From: Talpa occidentalis
Taxonomy: Eukaryota > Chordata > Mammalia > Eulipotyphla > Talpidae
Assembly (NCBI RefSeq): GCF_014898055.3
Contig: NW_023604295.1
Span: 137,980,676-138,044,675, forward strand
Reading direction: 5' to 3'
DNA length: 64,000 bases
The notes below the pieces were generated by a model. That model ran no database searches. It saw nothing but the letters and a program-made list of their open reading frames with translations, and was not told the origin of the DNA. Numbering within the stretch: the stretch's first letter is position 1; every line of letters begins with the position of its first letter. Shown here in pieces: positions 13,271 to 24,829 of the stretch. A program made the position numbers and the translations under genes.

Positions 13271-14334
13271 AAAGTCAGACTGACAAGCTCCCCAAGTAAC
13301 CCCTTCACTTCTTTGATTTCTTTCTGTCATTGCCTCTCCTAACCAGGATCACATACCCAACTGACTGTGAGGGCTGTCCTTGTGAATGTGACAGCTCTCA
13401 CCTGTAGAATCAGTATATTTTGGAAGAATTTCTCTAATAACTACTCTGTGGGGACAAGAGATAAGAAAAAGAAAAAGGAAAGGAGATATGTATAAAAATA
13501 GTTCTTTTTCCAGTAGATTAAGTTCAGATTAAACCTGGAACATAAAGATTTCAGTTCATTCAAATTGACAGAACCATCCAGAGTTGCATTTTCAGTATAC
13601 CAATATCTGGCTAAGTTGTCTTAATGGGAGGAAAAGTGCATTTCCATTAACATAATTCAAATCTGTCATGTTTGTGAAAGTCCAGATAGTTAATCATGCC
13701 TACATTTAGCTAGGGTATTTTAAATATTGTATGAACAATAACATGAAATTAACAGAAAGCAGCTAATCCAACCAATTAACTTACCCAGATACTGCACTTT
13801 TGCATTGAAAATTACTTGTTGGAAAACTAGGGCAGAAATATTAAACTAGGGAATAATATTTTGTGGAAGATTTAGTATGGAATAAAATCCTTGTTGGAAT
13901 ACTTAGACCCAAACCATTTAAATTTGTACAATGTTTACATCAATACAATATTCAGTCAAGCCAAGATAGTTTTATCTAAGCTATCTGTTATTTTTGCACT
14001 GAACTGTGGCTATAGTAATATCATTATTTGAGCTTGTAAAACATTATTTCTCTTCATTTCATCAAGTTACAAGTGTATCCTATCATCTGTGCAAACACTT
14101 GAACATTCCTACCTTCCAATATAATCAGCATCATCCATCAAAAGCTATGCTTTAGATGTCACTGGCATAACAGAAAACTGTCATGTATGTCTAGTGGAAA
14201 TGTAAGAGCATTTATTATTAGCTGCACATGCATGTGCCATAGACAAAAGTAATGAAAATCATACATACATATAAATAATTATACAAAAAATTCAAAACAG
14301 CTATTCTTATTATACAGCCAGAAGCAGAAAATAA
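13271..14334. other. No recognisable feature
   Basis: Unique AT-rich sequence. I see no splice-flanked coding block, RNA gene or repeat that I can name. Confidence 0.4.
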
Positions 14335-14700
14335 CACAAAATCTATCAACAAGTAAATAGACAAAAATAATTGTGATAAATAGATATTGTGGAATACTAC
14401 CTAAAATAAACATGAGCTGACAGCTAGTATGTCACAATACAGCTGGATCTCAACAATATTAAGCTAAAGAAGCCAGACCAAAAAAAATATGTAAGCATGA
14501 TTTCACTTATATTAAATTCAAGAAGAGGTAAAACTAATCTGTAGTTACAGAAAGCTCATTGGTGGTTTCCTGAGGCTAGCAGAGTGGGAAGTTGATTCAA
14601 AGAGGTAAGGCAGCAAAAATGTTTTATGTTTTGATTTTAGTTGTGGTTACAATAATGTATAAATATTTCATAACATCCCATATATTTTTAAATGGCTGCT
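14335..14700 (+). mobile_element. Ancient L1 3' region
   Basis: It carries degraded L1 ORF2-end motifs: TGTGGAATACTACC, a CAATATTAAGCTAAAGAAGCCAGAC-type segment, then CATTGGTGGTTTCCTGAGG of the 3' UTR. It is strongly diverged, consistent with an old L1M-type element. Confidence 0.6.
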
Positions 14701-14859
14701 TTTGATGCAAATTAAATGTCAATATAAATGATATTTTAGAGGATAAGCTAACAAAAAAGAAGGTATTCAAAATGACCAATAGTGACCAAAAGTGACCAAA
14801 TGACCAAAAGTGTTCAGTATCATTCACCATGAAAAAAGGCAACTGAACCTGACAGTGAG

Positions 14860-15440
14860 ATACTACACATAAGCACAAAAATAGGATAAAAGTCTGAGAG
14901 CATGATACATTAGTGAATGGAACTGGAACTTATGGGACTAGAAAAAAATTCAAACACCTTAGAAAACTGTTTGTCAGTTTCTTATAGTATCAGCATACAA
15001 TTATCTGTGATTGAGCAATTTCACTCCTATGTATTTTCGGAAGTATAAAAATAAGTCCACAAAACTATGTAAAAGAACATTTATAGGTCAAACTATTCAA
15101 AATGTTTACAAATCTGAACAGTTACTAGAAAATTGCTGTATATTCATAAAATGGAACATTTTTCAGCAATAAGAATCCTGAGGTATATAACAAGTTGGTG
15201 AATTCAAAACATTTTAAAAGAACAGGTAAAATTAATCTAGGGTGACAGAAATTCAAAAATAGTTGCCTCTGAGTGGTAAAAATTTTTACTGGAAGTGGGT
15301 ATAAGGAATCTTCTGGAGTGATAAAAATATTTATTTTGATTGAGCTGATAGTTATTCAGATGCAAACATTTATTGAAAGGTCAAATCTCACATTGAAAAG
15401 CTACATTCATATCATCTAACAGAAATTTTAACTCAATAGG
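14860..15440 (+). mobile_element. Ancient L1 ORF2 3' region and 3' UTR
   Basis: Motifs appear in the L1 order: CACCTTAGAAAACTGTTTG, GAGCAATTTCACTCCTATGT, AACATTTATAGGTCAAACT, TATTCATAAAATGGAACATT, GACAGAAATTCAAAAATAG and CTGGAGTGATAAAAATA. It may belong with the fragment at 14,335-14,700 as a rearranged or second copy, since both cover the ORF2 end. The young SINE at 15,474 lies just downstream. Confidence 0.7.
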
Positions 15441-15473
15441 AAAGTATACAAGTTCTATATGAAAATATTTTAA

Positions 15474-15793
15474 TATATTTTTTTAATTTTTTTTATAGAG
15501 GCATGTTTTATTTTATTTTATTTATTTATTTGTTTGTTTGTTTATATATGCACTGGGTACAGTCAGAAGCGCGGGAGGGCGAGAGAATTCACCAGAGCCA
15601 GAGCGGGGAGCAAAGCAGGCAGAAGGACCGAAGTACACCGCTGAGGGGAGCAGCGGGCGGCAGGAGAGGTCTGCGCGCCATGTGGGACCCTCCTCTGGTG
15701 GCCGGGGAGCAGCCGGGGATCGAGCCCGCGCTGCAGAAGCCGCGGGCAGCTTCACAACCCAGCGCTCAACCGCTGCGCCACTGGGGAGGCCCC
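15474..15793 (-). mobile_element. Young tRNA-derived SINE with extended 3' tail
   Basis: A GC-rich full-length copy in reverse with a perfect 20 bp target-site duplication (15,454-15,473 and 15,794-15,813, starting TCTATATGAAAA). It shares the extra tail segment ATAGAGGCATGTTTTATTT (plus strand) with the copy at 10,664. Confidence 0.95.
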
Positions 15794-15813
15794 TCTATAT
15801 GAAAATATTTTAA

Positions 15814-17984
15814 AACCTTAATGAATAAAAAGATGTAACAAATAGGCATACCATGTCCTTGTTAAAGAAAATAAAATTCATAAAGATAATATTTATCCGC
15901 AATTTAATTTCTAAAGTTTACAAAATTACAATAGAATAACCCTACTGTAATTCTTTAATAATCAACACAATGAGTTATCATTCACATGAATAAAATGTCA
16001 GATTAATGGATCATGAAGTAAATTAAAAAAAAAAAGGCACCTGGTCACTGTAGCTATCCCAGCTCCAAAGCACCTATAGTCCTCCACCAAAGTCCATTGT
16101 GCTGCTCCTCCCTCCCAACCCATTAATCCTCCTTCAAATGAGGAAACATATTTAATCATTGCCAAAAATGATTAATTTTATGCAGAAAAAGTAATTGATA
16201 CTTTTTAACCATTTCCAAAAGTAGTCACCTAAAATGCTTACAGTGACTATATAAATATTACATCAGTTTTCTTCGTTACCACAGATAAATAACTGAATCT
16301 ATTTTATGTAGCTTGAAGGTCAATCTAAAATACGTTTCTTTTCCAGAATCTACTGTATATTGTCAAGTACTCCCAAGAAGTGATGTGATGTGATAAATAG
16401 TCTTTGCAATGTATGGAATGTGGAAAATGTGTAAGAAGGATGTTAAGACGGAATGCAAAGAGGCCCTTACATGGATTTAACTAACACTCAAGCCCTTACA
16501 ATGAAGAAAGTATTTTGGTTTGTCTCTTGGTTTTGAATTTATTTAAAGATTTGTTGTCGTTGACAACTTTATTTTCTTTTCTAATCATGACTACAAACTT
16601 ATAGCTTCCTTATTAAAGTGCATTTCACAATAATATTTTGAAATTCAACAATCCTGTGTTTGAACATTTTCCTTTTGCCTCATTTCTAAGGGCATGGGAA
16701 TGCAGAGGGTAATTGCAACTGAGGAGGTAGGCAGGTTAATGCAGTCAAGGTCTAAAAGGCCTCAATACTCTGTTGTAATTCTCAATCTCAACCTTGTTGC
16801 TCCTCTTATTGTCAATAATAATCATTTTATATTCCACTTTTCTATGAACTCCTGACAGATAAGTAAGCCAAACAAGGTTTTTAAAATGTTCTGAAGTTCA
16901 ATGACCATTTTTCAATTCCAAGGTATGAAATGAAATTCCAGCTTGAAAACTAGGAAGTTATTAACTTCTGTGTGTCCTAGAATCCCAGAGAGGGAAAAAA
17001 AAAATTACAAGTGTTCTTTCCCTCCTGAGAGCCAAGCAGCTCCTCTAAATGCTCTAGTTAGAAAAAGACAAGGGTCCAAGAATAAAGCCAAGTTAGTTAT
17101 ACTTGGTTTCATGCCAAACCTCTTCATCTTCACAATGATCAATTTGTTGATAAGTGGGGATTTAGTGAGACAGAGTCTGAATCAGGACAAATCCTTCTCA
17201 CACTTCAAAAATTAGCTCAAAGCAAATAACATTAATGACAAGTGAGCCAGGGATGCTGTTTTTGTTTGAGAAGGCTTATAAATAAATTCAAATATCACCG
17301 CCTTGTTGGGGAAGAGGATTGAATGCCTATTTGCTGAAGGTTAAGCAATGTGAAATTCAGTTTGCTGGCAATGTGTCGGCTGTTGGAGCATGTACATGTA
17401 CATTGTTGGTCGAGGATACAGATTTATTTCAGTGTTCTCCAGCTAACTCATTTTCTTTCCCACGGCACATTCCACTTTTACACTAATTTTCTAAGAGTAA
17501 CTGAGAGGCCATAAATAGTGTTGACTGGCATAGTGAATTGACTCTCAGTCTGAGTAAGTGGGCTACTTTTTTTTGTTAAAATGTTCACAAATCATACCAT
17601 AAAAAGTGTTCATGAGTCATTGAGTAAAAGGTAAATCCCCTGTGAAATCTGTTTTAAAATGTGACTTTTCTTACCATAAGAACAGAAGTTACAAAATTTC
17701 AGAAGAGATACATATTTGAATGTTATTTGAAAACCAGAAATGAAATGATGCTAATAAAGTACTCAGTTTTGTTTTCTTTCCCATTAGAAATGGAGATTTA
17801 TATTTTAAATAGAAAATCAAACTGACATGCTGAGACTTGACTCAATGACAGAATATAGTATTTAAATGTAATGTTTTCTAGCCTCATGTGGGTAACTGAA
17901 ATGTACTGGCAGGAGAGGTCAGAGGAGAAAGTCCAGCTCACTGGGGAGACATAGAAAACTGAATCGAAGCTCAGATAGAGATAT
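15814..17984. other. Mostly unique sequence
   Basis: No gene recognised. A short block near 16,070-16,125 resembles the window's first 105 bases. The stretch 17,230-17,540 has balanced composition and no visible repeat, including a CATGTACATGTACATTG palindromic motif (about 17,388); it may be conserved non-coding DNA. Confidence 0.35.
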
Positions 17985-18190
17985 CCCAGCCTAGAGAATT
18001 ACAGAAGGAACAGAGGAAGGCAGGAGAGGAAGAACAAGCAAGGGAAAAATGAAGGTGTACTGGTGAATTGGTGAAGGAAATTCTTTGGGGACTACACCTG
18101 AGGAGGGGGGGGAAAAAAAAGCAAACATTGTTTAAAAATGAGCAATGATGTAAAATATATATAAATAAAGAAAGAAAAAATAATCAAATA
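17985..18190 (+). mobile_element. L1 3' UTR, second subfamily
   Basis: It matches the L1 3' end at 44,064-44,285: a purine-rich block, TGGGGACTACACCTGAGG, a G-run, and GCAAACATTGTTTAAAAATG followed by AGCAATGATGTAAAAT and an AAATAAAG tail. The young SINE at 18,218 is inserted just beyond its tail. Confidence 0.75.
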
Positions 18191-18217
18191 AAAATAAAAT
18201 GGTTAAGGGTATGTCTT

Positions 18218-18505
18218 TTTTTTTTAGACTTTTTTTATTAATTAATTTATTAATTTATTTATACAAGCACTGGGTACAGTCAGAAGCGCGGGAGGGTGAG
18301 AGAACTCACCAGAGCCAGAGAGGGGAGCAGAGCGACGAAGTACACTGCTGAGGGGAGCAGCAGGCGGCAGGAGAGGTCTGCGCGCCATGCGGGACACTCC
18401 TCTGGTGGCCGGGGAGCAGCCGGGGATCGAACCGGCGCTGCAGAGGCCGCGCGGGCAGCTTCGCGGTAACCCAGCGCTCAACCGCTGCGCCACCGGGGAG
18501 GCCCA
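18218..18505 (-). mobile_element. Young tRNA-derived SINE
   Basis: A full-length reverse copy, GC-rich subfamily. The target-site duplications TTAAGGGTATGTCTT (18,203-18,217) and TTAAGGGTAGGTCTT (18,506-18,520) differ at one base. A short deletion removes part of the body (GCAGGCAGAAGGAC) near 18,332. Confidence 0.95.
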
Positions 18506-18520
18506 TTAAGGGTAGGTCTT

Positions 18521-21094
18521 GATGGAAAAAAACAAAAAGGAAAATCATTGAGAATGATTCAAAGTAAACGTTTGAGTTTCTACACAATGAAGATGGTTCT
18601 ACAGGCAGTTTGTAGAGATGGAAGGAAAATGCATCTGGTGGTAACCAGAGACAAGGTTGAAGGTACCAAGAAGCACATCACCTTTCAGGCAAAGTGGGGT
18701 GCTTTTACATGACCTGATTTTACCTGTTGGCTGTAGCCATCTTACACATGTTCCTAAAATTCTGAATCTCACTGGGTATAAAAAGCCATTTGGAGGATGT
18801 TACTAGTACTTTTAGTAGGATCAAAGTAGAAAGTAAAAATGAGCTAGCAAATGTTACCGACTCTTTATAACATTCCCAGTACCGAAGCCCACTCCTCTGT
18901 TCCCTGTTTGCTGGTGAGAAGCTTCCATTCCCTTTAGTTTCTGTTCTTCAGTGTCTACCTTTCATACACATGCTGATCCCGTTTTTGACAATATTCATTT
19001 TAACCATCTATACTTCAAGGGAGTGTTTTTCTAAAACAATGGCCATATACTATTGGCACCAGAATCTCAATATTTGCTTCACGTGGGTATTTATGTGCCA
19101 TCCCCAAATGACTCAGTGTAAATCTCTGTGGTGAGCAGGAATGTGCTTTCATAGCCAATCCTCGGGTTATTATAATTGCAGCTTGGAAAGCACATCTGAC
19201 TCTTCCTGTGATTCTCTGTCCTAACCTGACCTAATCCCCGAGCCTTTCTTCACCCTGTACTAATGAGTCACATTATATAACTTTTTCACGTTTTGTTGGA
19301 AATTCCAGCACGATTGCGCTTCACGGTTTTATAACTCTTGTGAGAAGTCTGGCTCCCGGCCAAATGACTCCATGATGTGTCAGGTCTGAACACAGACACT
19401 TAGAAAGACCTCAGAGGCAAAAGCCCTCCTTGCACCACAGTGCACAGCCAGCTTCTCTGCAGGCTCCTAAGGGAAGGGACGGTGAGGACCCAGGTCCCCT
19501 GCCAGTTTATTCTTCTGCATATCTGCTATCTTAGCCCGGGCCTCCATTCAGAGGCCTCTCTATCTGGGACCTTCCACCAGGGACTTCCTTAGGCACCTTT
19601 GCAAAACCTCCTTATGAGAGAAGGTGGTAGAAACATGAAGACAAACTCCTCTGATCTGGCTCAGCACTCAGGGCTTTCTGAGCAAGAACTCTTTCATCTC
19701 TCCTCCCCACGCACCCCAGGTCCACGAGACTGCTGGAAGCTTTTGTTTGGGACACCCTCAGCAGTAAAATGATCCTTTTTTCTGTGCTGATTCACCTGCC
19801 CCCAAACCAGGTTTAACCTCTTGTGAGTAAAGACTGAGTGTTCTCACTTTTTTTGATGTGTGGCTTTAGCTGGCTACCTGGCAGCCCGACTCTTCCTTCT
19901 GTTCAGCTGAGCTCCTGACATCTCCATGCAGCTCTTCCCACATCTGTTATTTATATCAAGGAGCATCTGAGACAAACAAAGCTTAAAAAATAAAATGAAT
20001 CCTGGAGGAATCCAACTAATTTCATTTCCTGAGCCTGCACTGGGTTGTTAACATTTGGAGAAAAATCACACCCTATCCAGATCTTTGAAGCTATAATTTG
20101 ATAATCAGCCACCTGAACCGAGTCCTCAACGTTGCCAGCAAACCTCCTTCTTCCCTCACCCTGCTGTTTCACCCACCCATCACATGACTTGTATTTTCCA
20201 CGATATCCAGCTTCTAACCTTGCTATTTCCCTAGTGGGTCTTACAAGAGACTTTGATTCATAGCTCAGAAGGAAAATACAAACCAAAGAACAAAAATTTC
20301 CTCTACTTCCTGTCACCGAAGTTAAGTCCAATTTTCCCCCTTTCTCTTGCTTGTAACAAAAGTTCCCTTTCACACTCAATATCCAATATCACTCTCTGTG
20401 CTCTACTCGGTATTTCGCACCTTCTCAAGAACTTTATTGTATTGATTTGTCACTCTCTTTCCTTTATTGACAAACCTCTTACACCCTCCTGGTTGCTTGA
20501 CATTGACCTTTAGATTTCTCCCACCATACAAGAAAAATAGAGACTAACTACCCCACATCTACCCCTGCTTACCTACCTCTTTTCAACATTTGGAAATTCT
20601 AGCCCATAGATTACTCTTCTTTCCTGCTACTTAGCATCTGAGATGCAGTTGATAAAACTGACGAAGTGATTTTACAATACTTTAATTAATTTCACTATCA
20701 ATATGAATATTAAGTAGCTCATGACTATCATAGTGAACAAGTAGACACAAATAAACACTGATAGTTAAATTTCAAAGCTTATTACAAAGCTTTATTCAAA
20801 GCTTATGGAAGACAATAGCTCCATATAAACAAAAGTTGTTTTGCAATTCAGTATGATTTGATATAATAAATTCCATGTCTGTTTTTTATAATTTTCTAAT
20901 TCTAACAGATAGAATAGGGTGTTATGGTAAAAATAATGTATATTTTAGAACATTTGCACCATTGAAGGAAGTTCTGATGGATACTGCTTGTTTGCATTTT
21001 TCTTTGGTTAAAAATAAGTATTTCAACATTTTTAGAGTTTTGAAAAAAATATATGACAAATAAATTATTCTTGTTATATATCAAACCTGTATGT
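18521..21094. other. Mostly unique sequence
   Basis: No exon or named repeat recognised with confidence. The 19,080-19,330 part is less AT-rich and contains an AP-1-like TGAGTCA (about 19,264). The stretch 20,130-20,520 is pyrimidine-rich on the plus strand and could be a decayed LINE, but I cannot assign it. Confidence 0.35.
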
Positions 21095-21175
21095 ACCTTT
21101 GCACTCACTTTAACCCAATCCACTACTGGTTTAATATTGGTTGCAAGAGAAACACAAAAAATTTATTCTTAGATA
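21095..21175 (+). repeat. Local repeat, copy 1 of 3
   Basis: It shares TTTGCACTCACTTTAACCCA and CTACTGGTTTAATATTGGTT with 22,030-22,105 and, more weakly, with 22,515-22,585. It diverges from them after this core. It sits immediately before the SINE at 21,195. Confidence 0.65.
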
Positions 21176-21194
21176 TATATTAAAATATGATGTT

Positions 21195-21509
21195 GGGCCT
21201 CCCCTGGTGGCACAGGTGGTTGAAAGCAGCGCTGTGAAGCTGTCCACAGCCTCTGCAGCGCCGGTTCGATCCCAGCCTGCCAGGGAGATACCCACATAGC
21301 ATGGCAGACCTCTCCTGTTTTACCTGCTGCTCCCCTCAGCAGTGTATTTCAGTCAGTCTGCCTGTTCTGTTGCCTGCTCTGTCTCTGGTGAATCCTCTCA
21401 CCCCCCACACCTCTGGCCAGTACCCCAGTTCTTGTATAAACAAACAAACAAATAAATAAATAAATAAACAAACAAATAAATAAATAAATATTTTTTTTAA
21501 AAAATAAAA
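21195..21509 (+). mobile_element. tRNA-derived SINE, intermediate subfamily
   Basis: Head GGGCCTCCCCTGGTGGCACA, B-box-like GGTTCGATCCC, and an unusually long AAACAAAC/AAATAAAT tail. The target-site duplication TAAAATATGATGTT is perfect at 21,181-21,194 and 21,510-21,523. Confidence 0.95.
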
Positions 21510-22029
21510 TAAAATATGATGTTAAATCCTCACAACTACTATGAGTTCCAGTGGAGTGTTTCAGAATACTTTTTCCCAATTGGAGTATTCTGTATTTGTT
21601 TAGTGTCTCAAAAAACTGTATTTCTTCTTGAAATGATCACTGAATTCTACAATGTGTTTCTCAGCACCATTGCATTCTAGCCTGTTTTAAATGTTATATC
21701 TACAGCAATCTTGTTTTTTGATATTAAGTCTGTCAGTCAAATGCTTGGCATAGCTTGGAGTGGGGTAATCTGTGAAAAATGTTATAAAAGTAAATAGATT
21801 TAAAATAGTGTTTCTTTATAATATTTGTTTCTCTTCATTTTGGGTAGACAATGGCAAGAATGTAACGCATCCTGAAAATTGATAAAAGCATCCATTGAAT
21901 TTCAAATAACAACTATGGCCTCTGTCTTCATTGAGGCCACCAAGGTGGGTGACTGTGTATCTTTTCAATCAGGTGTATATAAAAAAAAATAGTTGAAATT
22001 TGAGATACAAAGTTTGCCTTGTCATGGGC

Positions 22030-22105
22030 TTATGCACTCACTTTTACCAATTTGCTACTGGTTTAATATTGGTTAGAAGTGTCTTTATAAAATTTGTGTC
22101 CACAC
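22030..22105 (+). repeat. Local repeat, copy 2 of 3
   Basis: It shares GCACTCACTTT...CTACTGGTTTAATATTGGTT with copy 1, and GATTAGAAGTGTCTTTATAA-type sequence through AAAATTTGTGTCCA with copy 3. It is the most complete of the three copies. Confidence 0.7.
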
Positions 22106-22319
22106 CCATCATACTCACATTACAATGAGATAAATGACTAGTGGCTGTGGATCACTGAAGTAAATTACTATATTTACTAGTCTTGTAGTCATGGACACAT
22201 TAGTCTATTGAGATACTGTTTACTATGCCTTACATAGGTTATACCAATTAATTCACATGATTCGCATATATAGCCAATAATGAGGCAATTTCTCAGTGCA
22301 GAATGCAGCAATGTTGGCA

Positions 22320-22510
22320 TTCTGTGGAGTTGGATTGCCTGGCTTGGAATCGTAGCTTCTTTATTGTCTAGTCCCATTCACCTGGACCAGTCCCCTAATT
22401 TCTCTGTGCATTCTTTATTTGTATAATATGGAAAGTAATGAAACTTCTTTATGAAGAAATGCAAGTTTGTATTTCAAAGAATTTAGCACAGTGCTTCAGG
22501 GTTGATTCAG
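22320..22510 (+). mobile_element. MIR element remnant
   Basis: The MIR order is visible though diverged: GATTGCCTGGCTTGGAATC, then CCCCTAATTTCTCTGTGC, TTTGTATAATATGGAAAGTA and TTTAGCACAGTGCTTCAGG. MIR is an ancient tRNA-derived SINE of mammals. Confidence 0.6.
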
Positions 22511-22514
22511 TTGG

Positions 22515-22590
22515 TCTCCTTGCTTCCAGCAATTTGCTACTGTTTTAATTTGATTAGAAGTGTCTTTATAAAATTTATGTCCAAATTGTG
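22515..22590 (+). repeat. Local repeat, copy 3 of 3
   Basis: It shares CAATTTGCTACTG, TTTTAAT and GATTAGAAGTGTCTTTATAA then AATTT.TGTCCA with copy 2 at 22,030-22,105. The three copies lie within 1.5 kb in the same orientation. Confidence 0.7.
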
Positions 22591-22701
22591 TCCTGCTGAA
22601 GGTTCTCTCTCCATGAAAGTTATCTGCAGCTGAGATGAACTGCCTGTCCAAAGTTATGCTCCCCTTACCTCAGAAGCCTTCCATATCAAAAGTGGTCTTG
22701 A

Positions 22702-22947
22702 GGGGCCTCCCTGGTGGTGCAGGAATTAAAGACACAGCACTATCAAACTATCGCCAGCCACTGTGGCATGAGTTTGATCCCCAGCCAGGGAGCTGACCCA
22801 CATGGTGCAGCAGACCTCTCCTGACTTGCCCTCTGCTCAATCTGCCTGTTCTGCTCCCCACTCTGTCTCTGGTGAATCCTCTCACCCCCACACTTCTGGC
22901 CTATACCCCAGCTCTTGTATTCATAAATAAATAAATCTTAAAAAAAA
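22702..22947 (+). mobile_element. tRNA-derived SINE, older subfamily
   Basis: Head GGGGCCTCCCTGGTGGTGCA with the older-type TATCAAACTATCGCCAGCCA segment; the body lacks the usual AGTGTATTTCAGTCAG piece (small deletion near 22,838). Tail AATAAATAAATCTTAAAA. Flanks AAAAGTGGTCTTGAG and AAAAAGTGGTTGAAG form a probable duplication. Confidence 0.88.
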
Positions 22948-22961
22948 AAAAGTGGTTGAAG

Positions 22962-24825
22962 CACTGGTACAAAGCGGTATTTTTCCAGCCCTTGGCTTTG
23001 ATGTGGGATATCTCGGACGGGTCATCCAGGGACATGCCCAGGTTTCCATGGTAACTCCATAACCAAGGAACTACTTACCATCCATTACTCTCAGTGAGAG
23101 GTGGGGGATTTGTGAAATCTGCATCTCCAGGCTCTGAGGGTCCTAAAGATTCTGGATCCCAGAAGAGGAAACACTTCTACCTATATCTAGAGCAAGAATT
23201 CCACAAAATTTTTAAAACTTGAAAACAAGACTATATGTGATGAAATATATCAGGATTATGAACACAAAATCATGATTGGATAAAAGGGTTGTGATCAGGA
23301 GAAACACAGTCTTCAACATAACTGCCATATTTTATCTGTAATTTTCTTCCTTAGAAATATACCTAAGGAAGTAGCACTTTTTCAATATGTTGATGAAGCT
23401 GATGATATTATACCCATTTTCTAAAAATAATGATATCAACAGCTGAACAGCTAATGCCTTGCTGTGCCCTGGAGCAGCAGAAGAAGCTGCTGTGTCCATC
23501 ACACACAGATGGTCACACATGCCATGCTGGTGTGTAGTAGGTGCTTGTGTGTTTATTTCCACACATTGGGAATATTTCATCATTAGATAAATATGCAGAC
23601 AAATAGATCAAGTAATAGATCAAGTTTCATACAATTTTAGTGATTTGCTTATAACCTCCAAGATTGTCCAAAGAATAGATCCCCAACTCAGGCTTGAATC
23701 AACCTGGCTTGCAACCATGGGATAAAGAAAAATACCAGAAACACTTTTATTAATGTTAGTCCGTATGTGGAACAATAACATCAAGGTTAATTGTAATCAG
23801 ACCCTGCATCTCAATTAAAAATTTGGGTTATCCATGACTGGCTATGGGGTCCCTAAGATCATTTTAAAAAGTCTTTTTATTTTTACTCATTAAAGGGAAC
23901 TCATTTCTGTGATTAGAATGGCTGCAGTAATTAGAATGTCAGTTAAAAACTCTGAACTTAGTGTCAAACTCTTCTCCCTCCCTTCGATGGTGGTGTTAGA
24001 TTGTGCAGAGGGTGGCAGGAGATACGTAATGGGATAGGCTGGTCATTCATGGCTGGGTGATTTGATGCTCTTGATTTCGGAGATGGTGAAAGCAAATCCT
24101 TTCTCTTGTAACTGTGAGTTGTTTTGGAGATAGCAATTCTGTCTTAGCTGCCTCTTTTCTGCAGATCCTTTGACCCAGAGGTAAGACAGATTAAATTGTA
24201 TTGCCAGGAGATATATAATGGGATTTTTGCAGGCAGAAGCTATTTAAAGACTTTGTGGAACTGAATTTCTCCATAATTTCCTTGGCAAAAAACTATAATT
24301 TTTGATTTAAGTGGAAAATCGAGGAATTAAAACAAAAGCATCTGTATGTTTCTCCTGGTCTTCACTTTTTATATTTGCTGACTTATGATAGAACTTCATG
24401 AATTTTATATTTGTACTCAGTGACAGTGCCTATTCTAACTGAGAAAGTTCATGCCACTTGGAAGTTATAAGCTTTGGGTCTCTAAGTAAAGAAATACCAA
24501 TAGTAAGTGCATAATAGGAAACTTCATGCTGGTAACCACTATATAATCCTTATCATAATCTACAGTGTATTTCTATTATTCCTTCTGCAGCTCAAGTGAA
24601 GCCACTGTCACAGATTGCATACAGAGCATGTAGGTGGATCAACTATAATAACACCCAGTCATTTTTTCAGATCCTATGATGTCTCTCAATTTAATTCCAT
24701 TTGTTTGCATAGGAAAAGTTATGGGTCAGATCTTTATTTGTTACTTAGTTTTTTTTTCTTCTTTTAACATAATCAACTACTACTTTTTCCTTTTTGTACA
24801 CCCATATTGGCCAGGGGCTATTATT
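22962..24825. other. No gene recognised
   Basis: Unique AT-rich sequence. A stretch at about 23,630-23,720 (AGTGATTTGCTTATAACCTC, CCCAACTCAGGCTTGAATC) faintly resembles MIR. Nothing else identified. Confidence 0.35.
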
Positions 24826-24829
24826 AAAT

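Noticed and set aside
15503..15813. Arg/Gly-rich open frames at 10.7-10.9, 15.5-15.8, 18.2-18.6, 59.2-59.6 and 59.6-59.9 kb
   Set aside because: All are the same translated SINE body (for example the recurring EAREGERIHQSQSGEQSRQKD on the antisense strand). They are not genes.
19951..20379. 142-codon open frame on the minus strand
   Set aside because: No recognisable domain and no splice context; the opposite strand is pyrimidine-rich, which lowers stop frequency by composition.
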